From Lysobacterales bacterium (GTDB taxonomy: Bacteria > Pseudomonadota > Gammaproteobacteria > Xanthomonadales > SZUA-38), in the NCBI GenBank assembly GCA_028285525.1, contig JANQOZ010000051.1, positions 1 through 64,000 on the forward strand: a DNA stretch of 64,000 bases, written 5' to 3'. Made by a program: the position numbers and the translations under genes. The notes under the pieces are model-generated. The model had not been told where the DNA came from and did no database searches. It saw only the letters and a program-made list of their open reading frames with translations. Positions 1-6,762 of this stretch are shown here, piece by piece. Numbering within the stretch: the first letter of the stretch is position 1; each line of letters starts with the position of its first letter.

Positions 1-70
1 GTTTAAACTCCGTAGAGAACTTTCTTCTTTTTGGCATGACGCTCCTCCAGGCCCATTATCGGCCTTTTCA

Positions 71-130
71 GATGCGTCCGAAATTGTGGGGTAGAACCCC
101 TTCGCCGGCAGCTGAGCGTAGTCGTTAGAT
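71..130 (+). repeat. attC site, left arm degenerate
   Basis: The right half TTCGCCGGCAGCTGAGCG followed by a GTC and the core box GTTAGAT (124-130) matches the other attC sites of the array. The left half is poorly conserved and contains a small GGGG/CCCC hairpin at 88-100. The gene it belonged to lies left of the window. Positions 1-70 hold no gene I can support. Confidence 0.75.
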
Positions 131-133
131 GCT

Positions 134-526
134 ATGTTGGAGTATTTCGTTCTTCTCGAGGCTATTGACTCTGGCAATCTTCAGAAGGTCTCAGCCATCT
201 TGACTTCGGGAACTTCAGTGGAGCCACCCCCTGGTGATCAATCAGCTTTGATCCGGGCTTGTGACAATTGCGACTCTGAGATGGTCCAACTCCTGATTGA
301 GGCAGGCGCTGACGTAGATTATTTTGATGATGTTGGCGATAGCGCACTGATTTGCGCTGCGGTCGTTGGATCAGTTGAAATTACTCGGTTGCTTGTTACT
401 GCCGGAGCCGATCCAAACGCTGTGGGCCGTTCTGGCAGCGCTCTGTCTTACGCACGTCATCATCGCCACAATGAAGTCATCAAGGTTTTGGAATCAGCTG
501 TGGTGAGGAGCGAATATGGCATCTAA
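134..526 (+). CDS. Ankyrin-repeat protein (cassette gene)
   Basis: A 130-residue protein built from about three ankyrin repeats. Residues 35-65 and 66-98 show the pattern of a short helix pair followed by LLIEAGADVD and LLVTAGADPN, and a third, degenerate repeat runs to about residue 120. There is no signal peptide or membrane segment, so it is probably a cytoplasmic protein-binding module; its partner is unknown. The ATG lies 4 bp after the upstream core box, and the stop codon TAA lies inside the left core box of the downstream attC, a compact arrangement typical of cassettes. Confidence 0.85.
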   Translation: MLEYFVLLEAIDSGNLQKVSAILTSGTSVEPPPGDQSALIRACDNCDSEMVQLLIEAGADVDYFDDVGDSALICAAVVGSVEITRLLVTAGADPNAVGRSGSALSYARHHRHNEVIKVLESAVVRSEYGI

Positions 527-578
527 CGAAAGGCTGCAGCCGACCGGCTTCGCCGGCAGTTGAGCCTAGTCGTTATGA
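521..578 (+). repeat. attC site, 58 bp
   Basis: Left box ATCTAAC (521-527) is the exact reverse complement of GTTAGAT at 124-130, as expected for the two ends of one cassette. Right box GTTATGA is at 572-578. Between them lies the imperfect palindrome GGCTGCAGCC ... CCGGCAGTTGAGCC around a TTCG loop. This is the best-preserved site in the window. Confidence 0.92.
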
Positions 579-593
579 GTAACGGGATAGGAT

Positions 594-776
594 ATGGGGC
601 ATGAGCTGATTGTCCACGGAGCCATCGAAGGAGCCACTTGGCGAAGCGAAGATTATCGCGCTCTGCAAATCAAAAACGAGTTGGTCATTGCAGGTCTGCC
701 AGAAAAGGATGAACCGTTTATGCTAGTCGCTAGGGCGGACATCTCACATTTGAAATCACTTGGAGGGCAATCTTGA
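594..776 (+). CDS. Unknown 60-residue cassette protein
   Basis: A short open frame starting with ATG 16 bp after the attC core box. The product has no signal peptide, membrane segment or motif I recognise. It shares a cassette with the following RraB-like gene and its stop lies 8 bp before that gene's ATG, so the pair could be co-translated. A real gene is likely from position and spacing, but there is no homology evidence. Confidence 0.5.
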   Translation: MGHELIVHGAIEGATWRSEDYRALQIKNELVIAGLPEKDEPFMLVARADISHLKSLGGQS

Positions 777-784
777 TTCCGTTC

Positions 785-1141
785 ATGACGAATGAACAAC
801 AGCAAGACAATCTTGCGAAGCAGCTGTCGATGACGCCACAGACAATGGAACAACTCCGACGTTACGGCGTTGATGACTCGAAAACCCTGAAACTTGAGTA
901 TTTCTTTTTTACCGATGCCGAGAAGAAAGCCGAAGGATTGGCTGAACAGCTCTCTGTCAAAGGCTACACCTGTGATTTCGGTCAATCGGCTTCGGACGAA
1001 AGTCTGCAAGTCATTACGGGCTGGACTTCGCCTATGCAGATGTCCCTAGACTGTGTATTGGACTGGACGAAGCTAATGTGTGAACTGGCCACCGAATTCG
1101 ATTGCGAATTTGATGGCTGGGGAACAAATCCTGAGCAATAG
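785..1141 (+). CDS. RraB-like (RNase E inhibitor family) cassette protein
   Basis: The 118-residue product has, from about residue 35, the RraB-fold pattern: LEYFFFTDAEKKAEGLAEQL, a short strand-rich middle, and a C-terminal helix ending in EFDCEFDGWGT. E. coli RraB binds RNase E and changes mRNA decay; the family is also common as a stand-alone domain of unknown role, so RNase E inhibition here is only inferred. ATG 785 is preferred; a TTG at 773 overlaps the end of the upstream gene. The stop is directly followed by an attC site. Confidence 0.68.
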   Translation: MTNEQQQDNLAKQLSMTPQTMEQLRRYGVDDSKTLKLEYFFFTDAEKKAEGLAEQLSVKGYTCDFGQSASDESLQVITGWTSPMQMSLDCVLDWTKLMCELATEFDCEFDGWGTNPEQ

Positions 1142-1213
1142 CCGAAACAGATGCGTGCAGCTGACCGCCAATCCGCAAGCCGTTTCGCTGGCAGCTGCCC
1201 CCAATCGTTACCC
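1142..1213 (+). repeat. attC site, about 72 bp
   Basis: Left box is weak (CCGAAAC, 1142-1148). The centre has GCAGCTGACCG and GGCAGCTGCC arms, and the right box is GTTACCC (1207-1213), a relaxed match to GTTRRRY. It is longer than the 58-bp sites. Confidence 0.7.
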
Positions 1214-1245
1214 GCCTTACTTCAAGTGAAAAAGGAGAACTAGAG

Positions 1246-1464
1246 TTGGATTCACCGACATTTGCGGCAATTGGAGAAGGTCTCATCCATTCGATGATCG
1301 GCATATGGCTAGCGGGCATGGGGTTCGGTTGGCTCGCGCCAATTGGCTCGAAGGAGGGGGGATCTGAATGGCTTAACAGGTACGGCGTCTTTCTGAGAGG
1401 CGGTGGTATCGCTATTACGGTTTATGGCGTATTTCTGGCGCTACGGCCTTGGATTTACGGGTGA
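1246..1464 (+). CDS. Small membrane protein (cassette gene)
   Basis: A 72-residue protein with two likely membrane segments (about residues 15-33 and 51-69) separated by a charged, glycine-rich loop. The start is TTG, supported by an AAAGGAGA ribosome-binding site about 10 bp upstream; no ATG gives a comparable frame. The function is not recognisable. It is the only gene of its cassette. Confidence 0.65.
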   Translation: MDSPTFAAIGEGLIHSMIGIWLAGMGFGWLAPIGSKEGGSEWLNRYGVFLRGGGIAITVYGVFLALRPWIYG

Positions 1465-1475
1465 GCGGAAGTATA

Positions 1476-1527
1476 GCAATAAGCTGCGGCTGACAGCCTA
1501 CGGGGCAGCAAAGCATAGTTGTTATGC
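1476..1527 (+). repeat. attC site, about 52 bp
   Basis: Right box GTTATGC (1521-1527) and arms GCTGCGGCTGACAG and GGCAGCAAAGCATAG match the array consensus. The left box is poor. The ATG of the next gene (1524) is embedded in the right box. Confidence 0.78.
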
Positions 1528-1940
1528 GCGAAGACAGAGAGGTAAGAACATATAGATTCTTCCTGGCCCTGTTGGGTCCAGTATGCATTGCAGCTTTCGG
1601 TTTATTCTTGCTTGAACTGTTTCGAGGGGAGATTAGAGGAATAAGAGAAGCTTTTGGAGGATTGGCTTTTCTCATGGTTTTCGGCGCTCTGTACATGGGC
1701 ATCCAGTCATTCGTCTACGCGCTTCTCATGGAGTTGTTGGTGATTCCTCGTGTACATAGTTTGTCGGGTTTCTGCTTTCTAAGTGCTACTCTTGGGTATC
1801 TGGCAGGTCTTTCCATCGAGCTGGACAAACCGCTTGGAGAGATGGCCGCTACCGGTGCATGTGTAGGAATCGCCATGGGCGTTCTGTTGTATCGCGTGTC
1901 TTCAAAAGCCCGAGAGGGCACAACGAAAGGCTGCAGCTGA
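1524..1940 (+). CDS. Four-helix membrane protein (cassette gene)
   Basis: A 138-residue protein with four hydrophobic segments, near residues 11-30, 42-60, 65-95 and 100-122, and short charged loops, so an inner-membrane protein. No family is recognised. The start ATG is part of the attC right box GTTATGC. The reading frame runs on into the downstream attC, so the last residues (TTKGCS) are encoded by the recombination site. Confidence 0.72.
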   Translation: MREDREVRTYRFFLALLGPVCIAAFGLFLLELFRGEIRGIREAFGGLAFLMVFGALYMGIQSFVYALLMELLVIPRVHSLSGFCFLSATLGYLAGLSIELDKPLGEMAATGACVGIAMGVLLYRVSSKAREGTTKGCS

Positions 1941-1975
1941 CCGGCTTTGCCGTTGGCTGAGCCTAGTAGTTAAAC
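1918..1975 (+). repeat. attC site, 58 bp
   Basis: Left box GCACAAC (1918-1924) pairs with the cassette-start box GTTATGC with one mismatch. The right box GTTAAAC (1969-1975) is a perfect GTTRRRY. Arms GGCTGCAGCTGACCGGC and GTTGGCTGAGCC flank a short loop. It has the same length as the site at 521. Confidence 0.9.
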
Positions 1976-1987
1976 GTCGGCTCTGAC

Positions 1988-2350
1988 ATGAACCCAATGG
2001 ACTGGCCCGATATATCGGTGTACCACGAAGGTACAAGGAGATCGAAAGAGATCCGTAAATCGCTGTCTAGAGTTGAAGGCTCAAAGAGCAGCTCACTGTT
2101 TCAGGCACGCGACGGTTCATTCTGGATACTAGATTCCAAAGGCAAATCGCCGGTACGTCATCTCATAAGGGTCGCAGATCCGGAGACTTGGAAAAAACTT
2201 GATCGGTCAGCTTTGGAAAAAGCCTACTTGCTAGAGGCGCGCGGAGGCGTTTCGGCTGAGATTTGCGTTTGGGCCGGGTGTAGTAATCGACGACTGAAGG
2301 AAAGCGCGTTCTGCCTTGATTACACATTTGAGGTTGGAGTTCGTGAATAG
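1988..2350 (+). CDS. Unknown soluble cassette protein
   Basis: A 120-residue protein with mixed charged and aromatic content, no signal peptide and no membrane segment. It has two cysteines close together near residues 91 and 96 (CVWAGC) but no full metal-binding motif. No family is recognised. The ATG lies 12 bp after the core box and the stop is 7 bp before the next attC. Confidence 0.65.
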   Translation: MNPMDWPDISVYHEGTRRSKEIRKSLSRVEGSKSSSLFQARDGSFWILDSKGKSPVRHLIRVADPETWKKLDRSALEKAYLLEARGGVSAEICVWAGCSNRRLKESAFCLDYTFEVGVRE

Positions 2351-2356
2351 AGTCAC

Positions 2357-2414
2357 CCACAACACGTGCATGCAGCTGTCCGGCTTCGCCGACAGCTGAC
2401 GCTTGTCGTTATGC
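2357..2414 (+). repeat. attC site, 58 bp
   Basis: Left box CCACAAC (2357-2363) and right box GTTATGC (2408-2414) are spaced exactly as in the other 58-bp sites. Arms GCAGCTGTCCGGC and GCCGACAGCTGACGC flank a TTC loop. The next gene's ATG (2411) lies in the right box. Confidence 0.88.
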
Positions 2415-2782
2415 CTCACGAAGTTCGAAAGAAACCGCTGATAACTTTCTCATCCGCATTGCTAGGAGCATTCATTTCTGTGCTGTTGGTTATCGACGCG
2501 AGTGGAGTTACGCAATTCGTCTATCCTGTAGCTGCAGCGTTGGGAATCCTTTCAGTGCTCTTGACCAACCCATATCGAGGCGTCGCCCTTTTTTTGTCGG
2601 CCTACGATGCAACACGTCTCCGATACGGAATTTTGTTTTTGGGAGGGGCGGTCGTCGCGGCCCTTTTTTTTGCAGAAGCCAACTATCAGTCGGAGCGCCG
2701 CGCGCTAGTGGTCGCTGCAACGTTGTACCTTTTGGCGGCGGTTAATTGTACGGGAACCAAAATAGATGGCTCGTACAAATAG
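2411..2782 (+). CDS. Four-helix membrane protein (cassette gene)
   Basis: A 123-residue protein with about four hydrophobic stretches (roughly residues 9-28, 33-50, 72-88 and 96-112), with positive residues at the N-terminus. No family is recognised. The start chosen is the ATG inside GTTATGC; an upstream in-frame GTG lies inside the attC and would add residues encoded by the recombination site, so it is less likely. Similar in size and layout to the 1524-1940 protein but not visibly homologous. Confidence 0.68.
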   Translation: MPHEVRKKPLITFSSALLGAFISVLLVIDASGVTQFVYPVAAALGILSVLLTNPYRGVALFLSAYDATRLRYGILFLGGAVVAALFFAEANYQSERRALVVAATLYLLAAVNCTGTKIDGSYK

Positions 2783-2851
2783 GCACAATTTAGGCGTCGA
2801 AGTAACAACACCGCTTTTCAACGCTGTGGATCTTCGTTGATGCAACCTAGA

Positions 2852-2916
2852 AAGCGTATCCAGCTGCTCGCCAATAAGCTCCGCGTTTTGTCGGTAGCTG
2901 ATGCTTCGCGTTTGCG
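2852..2916 (+). repeat. attC-like site, second sequence family
   Basis: The right half (GCTCCGCGTTTTGTCGGTAG, then GATGCTTCGCG) aligns closely with the site at 3507-3577 but not with the 58-bp family. The right box GTTTGCG (2910-2916) departs from GTTRRRY. The 70 bp to its left (2783-2851) hold nothing I can name. Confidence 0.6.
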
Positions 2917-2919
2917 GTC

Positions 2920-3504
2920 ATGAACGACAATATCGAACCGTATTTGCTTGTCAAAGAGGCTAAAGCCTTGCTGGACGCAGCGTGGCAAACAACTGATGAC
3001 AAACGATTCGATTACCTGATTACCTGGGCTCGGGAAATTATTGCCCCCCTCGCTGACTCTGGTTATCCACCTGCTCTTTGGCTGAAATGCTCTCTTCCAT
3101 ACGGGTCAAATCTTGGTCAAAAGGCGGTGGAACGCCTGCATAGAGAACAAATCGAAAAGGCAGCCGCTGCAGGAGATGTTGAAGCGAAGTTCAGTTTGGG
3201 TATAGAACTTGACCGAGAATCCACTTCAAAAGAATCTGCGGCACTGTTTAAGGAAGCTGCCGAATCTGGTCATGCATATGCGATGTGGTGTCATGGCCTT
3301 AATCTTCTTAGCGGTCGCGGCATTGAAAAGAATGAAAGTGAAGGCGTCTCATATATTGCCAAGTCTGCCGAGTTAAAATTCGAAGGAGCGATAACATTCG
3401 TTGCTAATGCATTTGCTAATGGCACACACGGATACCAAAAAGATGAAAAGGCATCTGCAATGTGGTGGAAGAAACTATCAGACCCTGGAGTCATTAACTA
3501 TTGA
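2920..3504 (+). CDS. Sel1-repeat protein (cassette gene)
   Basis: A 194-residue alpha-helical protein. From about residue 85 it shows three Sel1-type repeats with the A..G...A...LG signature, for example AAAGDVEAKFSLG and AAESGHAYAMWCHGLNLL. Sel1 repeats mediate protein-protein contacts. There is no signal peptide, so it is probably cytoplasmic. The N-terminal 80 residues are helical and unassigned. The ATG follows the core box by 3 bp. Confidence 0.8.
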   Translation: MNDNIEPYLLVKEAKALLDAAWQTTDDKRFDYLITWAREIIAPLADSGYPPALWLKCSLPYGSNLGQKAVERLHREQIEKAAAAGDVEAKFSLGIELDRESTSKESAALFKEAAESGHAYAMWCHGLNLLSGRGIEKNESEGVSYIAKSAELKFEGAITFVANAFANGTHGYQKDEKASAMWWKKLSDPGVINY

Positions 3505-3506
3505 CG

Positions 3507-3577
3507 GCGACCAAATGCATGCATTCGGGCGCCAAAACGCTCCGCATTTCGTCAGTAGACGATGCTTGGCGTTAAGT
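3507..3577 (+). repeat. attC site, second sequence family
   Basis: Right box GTTAAGT (3571-3577) is a perfect GTTRRRY. It carries CGCTCCGCATTTCGTCAGTA and GATGCTTGGC, closely matching 2852-2916. The palindrome is longer than in the 58-bp family and no clear left box is seen. Confidence 0.72.
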
Positions 3578-3590
3578 TGCGACAGCACAG

Positions 3591-3977
3591 ATGCCAATAG
3601 AAAAGAGCTCTTTATTCTGGGCTGCCGAGCATCAAGACATCGCCCAAATCAAAAAGCTACTAGATGCTGGGGAAGATCCGAATGTGAGGGATCAGTTCGG
3701 TCAAACGCCGCTGCACCGTCCAGTTGATAGTGAAATTGACGGGGAGTGGCAGGATCAGAGCTCGCTCGAGGAATTGGATTTTGAGGTCTCGAAACTGCTG
3801 TACGAGCGAGGCGCTAGTATCAATGTCAGGAACAATAGTGGCGAATCCCCGCTGGATTGGGTCAGCCAGTATGATCCCGAGGCAGTCGTCGTTTTTCGGA
3901 AGCAAGTGCTGGAGGACTGGATGGGGCAACACAACAGGAAGATGCAGATGCCTGGCTTCGCCGGCAGCCGGGCCTAG
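3591..3977 (+). CDS. Ankyrin-repeat protein (cassette gene)
   Basis: A 128-residue protein with three ankyrin-like units: residues 6-35 (IAQIKKLLDAGEDPNVRD), a divergent middle unit with a long acidic insertion, and residues 70-95 (LLYERGASINVRNNSGESPL). It is probably cytoplasmic and protein-binding. Coding continues deep into the following attC, so the last nine residues (MPGFAGSRA) are written by the recombination site. It is not a close copy of the ankyrin protein at 134-526. Confidence 0.8.
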   Translation: MPIEKSSLFWAAEHQDIAQIKKLLDAGEDPNVRDQFGQTPLHRPVDSEIDGEWQDQSSLEELDFEVSKLLYERGASINVRNNSGESPLDWVSQYDPEAVVVFRKQVLEDWMGQHNRKMQMPGFAGSRA

Positions 3978-3990
3978 TCGTCAGTTGAGT
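3929..3990 (+). repeat. attC site, about 62 bp
   Basis: Right box GTTGAGT (3984-3990) is a perfect GTTRRRY. The right arm GCCTAGTCGTCA and the loop GGCTTCGCCGGCAG belong to the main family. The left box ACACAAC is a weak match. It overlaps the end of the ankyrin gene, and the next ATG follows immediately. Confidence 0.82.
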
Positions 3991-4392
3991 ATGAGAAGTA
4001 TGCCAAAATCTTGGGAAGAGGTGGCCGCGAACTACGACTCCTATTGGGAGTCACCCGAGCATGAGGCGCTTAGGTCTCTTGCACTTCGAATTGCTGGTTC
4101 GAACTTTGCGAAAGGCGTACATGGGGATACTTCAATGGGCGAATTGATCATTTCTCAGAATCGGGACCCGTTTGAGATTCCGCACTTGAGAATCGCTCAC
4201 TTACGGGAGGGTCTTTATGGTCCCCTGGTTTCTGGAAAACTGGAATTTCGTTATATAGATTCGTGTGTAGAGGAGCGTATGTGGTCTAGAATTGTTCCAT
4301 GTGATGCAGCGTGGGACAGACTCTTACTTTTCTTTGAGCAGTTGGGTTGGTTTCAGAGCTTCCCCGGCGAGTCCCGTGGCCGAGTCAACTAA
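3991..4392 (+). CDS. Unknown soluble cassette protein
   Basis: A 133-residue, aromatic-rich protein (MRSMPKSWEEVAANYDSYWE...) with no signal peptide or membrane helix and no recognised family. ATG 3991 directly follows the core box; the frame is open further upstream only through the previous gene. The stop TAA lies within the left box of the next attC. Confidence 0.62.
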   Translation: MRSMPKSWEEVAANYDSYWESPEHEALRSLALRIAGSNFAKGVHGDTSMGELIISQNRDPFEIPHLRIAHLREGLYGPLVSGKLEFRYIDSCVEERMWSRIVPCDAAWDRLLLFFEQLGWFQSFPGESRGRVN

Positions 4393-4444
4393 CAAAATAG
4401 TTCAGATGACTGCCTTCGCGGGCGGCTGAGTTTTGTCGTTGAGT
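4387..4444 (+). repeat. attC site, 58 bp
   Basis: Left box AACTAAC (4387-4393) and right box GTTGAGT (4438-4444) give the same 58-bp length as the sites at 521, 1918 and 2357. The arms are GACTGCCTTCGCGGGCGG and CTGAGTTTTGTC. Confidence 0.86.
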
Positions 4445-4449
4445 ACCCG

Positions 4450-4980
4450 ATGCGAACCAGAAGCGCCAAATCTCTGAACGAGTTTTGGAAGGCAGTCGAT
4501 CAGTACTGCACCAATATGGCTACCGACCTGCTTGCCTCTGATCAGGAGGAGGCAACGCGAATGCTCAAGGAGAGCTCCGGTGTCAATATCGAAGATCGCG
4601 TCCTTTGGGATTGGCGAATAGCCAAGAGATTCGAAGATCTAGTTCCTTTGGTTTTCGAATTCGGCCGCGAGAACGGATTCTGGAAACAGGTGCTTCTGGA
4701 TATGAAGCTGGCCGGAGAGGAGAAGCTGGCGATGGAATTTCTGGAGAAACTCTATCAGAACGAATTGGAGGACCTTCGAGCTTACGTCGACAAATCAATT
4801 GGTATCGAGCCGTCGCCGTACCTGATTTCTCATATGGAGTGGAAACGTGGGCGGGTTATGGAGGTGCTTATGGAGATGTGGTTCATAGCCTGTAACAAAA
4901 CCGAAGGGCAAGCGGATCCAAAGGAATGTGGTTTGGTTTCAAAAAGAATCAAGCGGGTTTCGAGGTTGGGAAGAGAGTGA
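4450..4980 (+). CDS. Unknown helical cassette protein
   Basis: A 176-residue, highly charged and mostly helical protein, acidic in the middle and basic at the C-terminus (KRIKRVSRLGR). No signal peptide, membrane segment or known motif is seen. Size and composition recall toxin or immunity-type soluble proteins, but nothing supports that specifically. ATG 4450 is 5 bp after the core box. Confidence 0.62.
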   Translation: MRTRSAKSLNEFWKAVDQYCTNMATDLLASDQEEATRMLKESSGVNIEDRVLWDWRIAKRFEDLVPLVFEFGRENGFWKQVLLDMKLAGEEKLAMEFLEKLYQNELEDLRAYVDKSIGIEPSPYLISHMEWKRGRVMEVLMEMWFIACNKTEGQADPKECGLVSKRIKRVSRLGRE

Positions 4981-4993
4981 TTTTGGAGCTTGT

Positions 4994-5031
4994 ACTTGAC
5001 AGAAAGCGGCAGCAGAGGCGAGTCGTTAGTC
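4994..5031 (+). repeat. Truncated attC site
   Basis: Only the right half is recognisable: GGCAGCAGAGGCGAGTC followed by GTTAGTC (5025-5031). The left arm expected around 4975-4993 is missing or replaced. From here to the right the sites become degenerate. Confidence 0.5.
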
Positions 5032-5034
5032 GTA

Positions 5035-5187
5035 ATGGACTCTGATCCAGTAAAACTGGAGATCGAAACAGCCGCTGCAGAAATTCGTCGCCTGAATGAC
5101 CGAATCCACGTTACGTTTCGCAATCGCTCAAGAAGCGGGGGACACCGGCCTCTGCGGGCTCTGACGCTGGTCTCTACGTGCGAATAA
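5035..5187 (+). CDS. Possible 50-residue cassette protein
   Basis: A short frame begins with an ATG 3 bp after the truncated core box and encodes a charged helical peptide with a basic C-terminus. There is no family match and no clear ribosome-binding site. Its position directly after a core box is the main support. Confidence 0.35.
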   Translation: MDSDPVKLEIETAAAEIRRLNDRIHVTFRNRSRSGGHRPLRALTLVSTCE

Positions 5188-5260
5188 GCGCTGAAAAGGA
5201 AAGACTAAGATAGCTGGTTTCGACAAAGACTCTGAAGCGCTCAGATGGGTTGCGGTTTCT

Positions 5261-5470
5261 TTGCTTCTGGCAGCTGCGGCTTTCATGTTGCTCGACTCCA
5301 AGTACAACACCCAGAAGTGTCGGGAGGTCTGTGAGGCGAGAGGTTTTTATGACTATCGTTTCATTCCGAAGCGCAGGCGTAGCGGGAATTATGAAGACAG
5401 GTGTTATTGCCTCACTGAGGAAGAAGCCCAAATCAAGAATCGGATCGTCAAAGGCACACGGGTTTACTAA
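5261..5470 (+). CDS. Small single-helix, cysteine-containing protein
   Basis: A 69-residue frame with one hydrophobic segment at the N-terminus followed by a basic, tyrosine-rich region with four cysteines (QKCREVCEARG and DRCYCLT), suggesting an exported disulfide or metal-binding domain. The start is uncertain. TTG 5261 falls inside the hydrophobic stretch, and the frame stays open upstream to 5195. An AAAGGA site at 5195-5200 precedes an in-frame ATA at 5210, which would give a complete membrane anchor. Confidence 0.5.
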   Translation: MLLAAAAFMLLDSKYNTQKCREVCEARGFYDYRFIPKRRRSGNYEDRCYCLTEEEAQIKNRIVKGTRVY

Positions 5471-5547
5471 TCATTTGGCGCATTTCAAGAGTCGAGGCAA
5501 GGCTCTCTGGTCGCAAAGATTACTCGGCGTTGTCATGTGGAGCGTCC

Positions 5548-5613
5548 TTCAAAAGCACGCATGCGGCTGCGCGGCAGCGCCGAAAGGCGAGCAGGATCGC
5601 TAGGGCGTCATGA
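5548..5613 (+). repeat. Degenerate attC-like site
   Basis: Palindromic GC-rich arms (GCGGCTGCGCGGCAGCGC, then CGCCGAAAGGCG) are followed by GTCATGA (5607-5613), which occupies the place of the right box. As in two good sites, the next gene's ATG (5610) sits within it. The 5471-5547 stretch has no gene. Confidence 0.4.
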
Positions 5614-5999
5614 AGTACAAGTATTTTTATTGTGACTACGGCGAGGGTCACCAAATCCCCAGTGAGAGGGCCGTGCCTGCTGAGAAAGCTGAACTCCTCC
5701 AGAGCATGCGACGCGTCCTATACAGAGAAGACAACTTTTTCGGAATCGTCAACGATCAAGATCAGTGTTTGCAGTTTATGGTTAAGGAAGACGGTTTGGT
5801 GTCTATCGACATTCCGGTGATGGAAAACGGATTTTACATAGGATCGAAGAAGAAATTGGCTGCTTTGGATGATTGCTTCGCGTTAGTTCAGGAGATGGAA
5901 GATCTCGTCGACTTTGATGACCTGCTGCCGGAAGAGAGTTTCGAGGCAAACGAGCGGATTCAGCCCGAGCCGCAGAGGCCCTGGTGGAAACTCTGGTGA
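5610..5999 (+). CDS. Unknown acidic cassette protein
   Basis: A 129-residue acidic protein starting MKYKYFYCDYGEGHQIPSER and ending in a proline- and tryptophan-rich tail (RPWWKLW). No signal peptide or membrane helix is present. The pattern of short strands and acidic loops suggests a small globular domain. No family is recognised. Confidence 0.62.
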   Translation: MKYKYFYCDYGEGHQIPSERAVPAEKAELLQSMRRVLYREDNFFGIVNDQDQCLQFMVKEDGLVSIDIPVMENGFYIGSKKKLAALDDCFALVQEMEDLVDFDDLLPEESFEANERIQPEPQRPWWKLW

Positions 6000-6013
6000 A
6001 GTGCCAGTGCTGC

Positions 6014-6126
6014 CCGTAACCAGCGGCTGCGTGCATCCGGCGATTCGAGGGGCGCTTGGCAGAGGCCTGTTAAAGAGTTTCTGCGCCATGCCGGATGCGT
6101 GGGTACCTGTAGCTCGTCGTAACGAG
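6014..6126 (+). repeat. Long inverted repeat, possible degenerate attC
   Basis: GCATCCGGC (about 6033-6041) is repeated as GCCGGATGC (about 6090-6098), and the right end AGCTCGTCGTAACGA recalls the AGCCTAGTCGTTATGA of good sites. If it is an attC it is about twice as long as the others and its boxes have decayed. Confidence 0.4.
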
Positions 6127-6144
6127 TTCTAAAGTGATGATGGT

Positions 6145-6408
6145 ATGACCAATCCAAAGGAGGAAAAAGCAAAAGCCGCCGGCTCGGATGGTGAAGAGGA
6201 GAAGCAGCGCTCAGTGTTAGTTGGGTTGTTCGCCGTTTTATGGATCGGGGGATTGGGAAGAGTCTTCTGGGATACGCCGGTCGACGGTCTCGAGATTTTT
6301 CTATTTGCGCTAGCCGGTTCTATCGTCTGCGGTGTGTTGGCTTACAGGTACCCTAGAGTTTTGTATTGGGTGTTTCTTCCATTCACTTTCTTTAGCTGCA
6401 GTGTCTGA
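6145..6408 (+). CDS. Small membrane protein
   Basis: An 87-residue protein with a charged Lys/Glu-rich N-terminal 20 residues, then three hydrophobic segments (about residues 25-40, 49-66 and 70-86). An AAAGGAGG site lies within the first codons rather than before the ATG. No family is recognised. It starts a run of four closely spaced genes ending at 7624 without clear attC sites between them. Confidence 0.55.
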   Translation: MTNPKEEKAKAAGSDGEEEKQRSVLVGLFAVLWIGGLGRVFWDTPVDGLEIFLFALAGSIVCGVLAYRYPRVLYWVFLPFTFFSCSV

Positions 6409-6428
6409 CTACGGACGGAGGACCAGTC

Positions 6429-6707
6429 GTGAATTTGAGAGACCTGACGTTTTTCGTATCCGCCGGCTGCGTCTTGGCTCTCCTGGTGTTTGCAAACTCT
6501 CCATCGGGCTCGTCGCTTCGTCTGTTTGTCATGTTGGTGCTGGCTTTGGTTCTGATCGTCAACTGTTTCTCGTGGGTTAGGTCAATTAGAGCGTCGCGCA
6601 GGGCTGATCGCGCAGACCGCGAGCGCCTTCTTGGGGAGATCGAAGAGTACTCTAGCCAGACATCGCAGTCTTCTACTGATCGGAAGTCGGGCGGCCGTGC
6701 AAAATAG
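6429..6707 (+). CDS. Small membrane protein with charged tail
   Basis: A 92-residue protein starting at GTG 20 bp after the previous stop, with a GGAGGA site about 9 bp upstream. Two hydrophobic segments (about residues 8-22 and 30-50) are followed by an Arg/Asp/Glu-rich, probably coiled C-terminal tail. Tight spacing suggests co-transcription with 6145-6408. No family is recognised. Confidence 0.58.
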   Translation: MNLRDLTFFVSAGCVLALLVFANSPSGSSLRLFVMLVLALVLIVNCFSWVRSIRASRRADRADRERLLGEIEEYSSQTSQSSTDRKSGGRAK

Positions 6708-6762
6708 CCCATGGTTGTGAGCAACTCGATGTGTCGGAAGATGAATCGGGTTATTTGTTGCC

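Noticed and set aside
6708..6762. Possible attC around GGGTTATTTG
   Set aside because: No paired arms or left core box are found around it.
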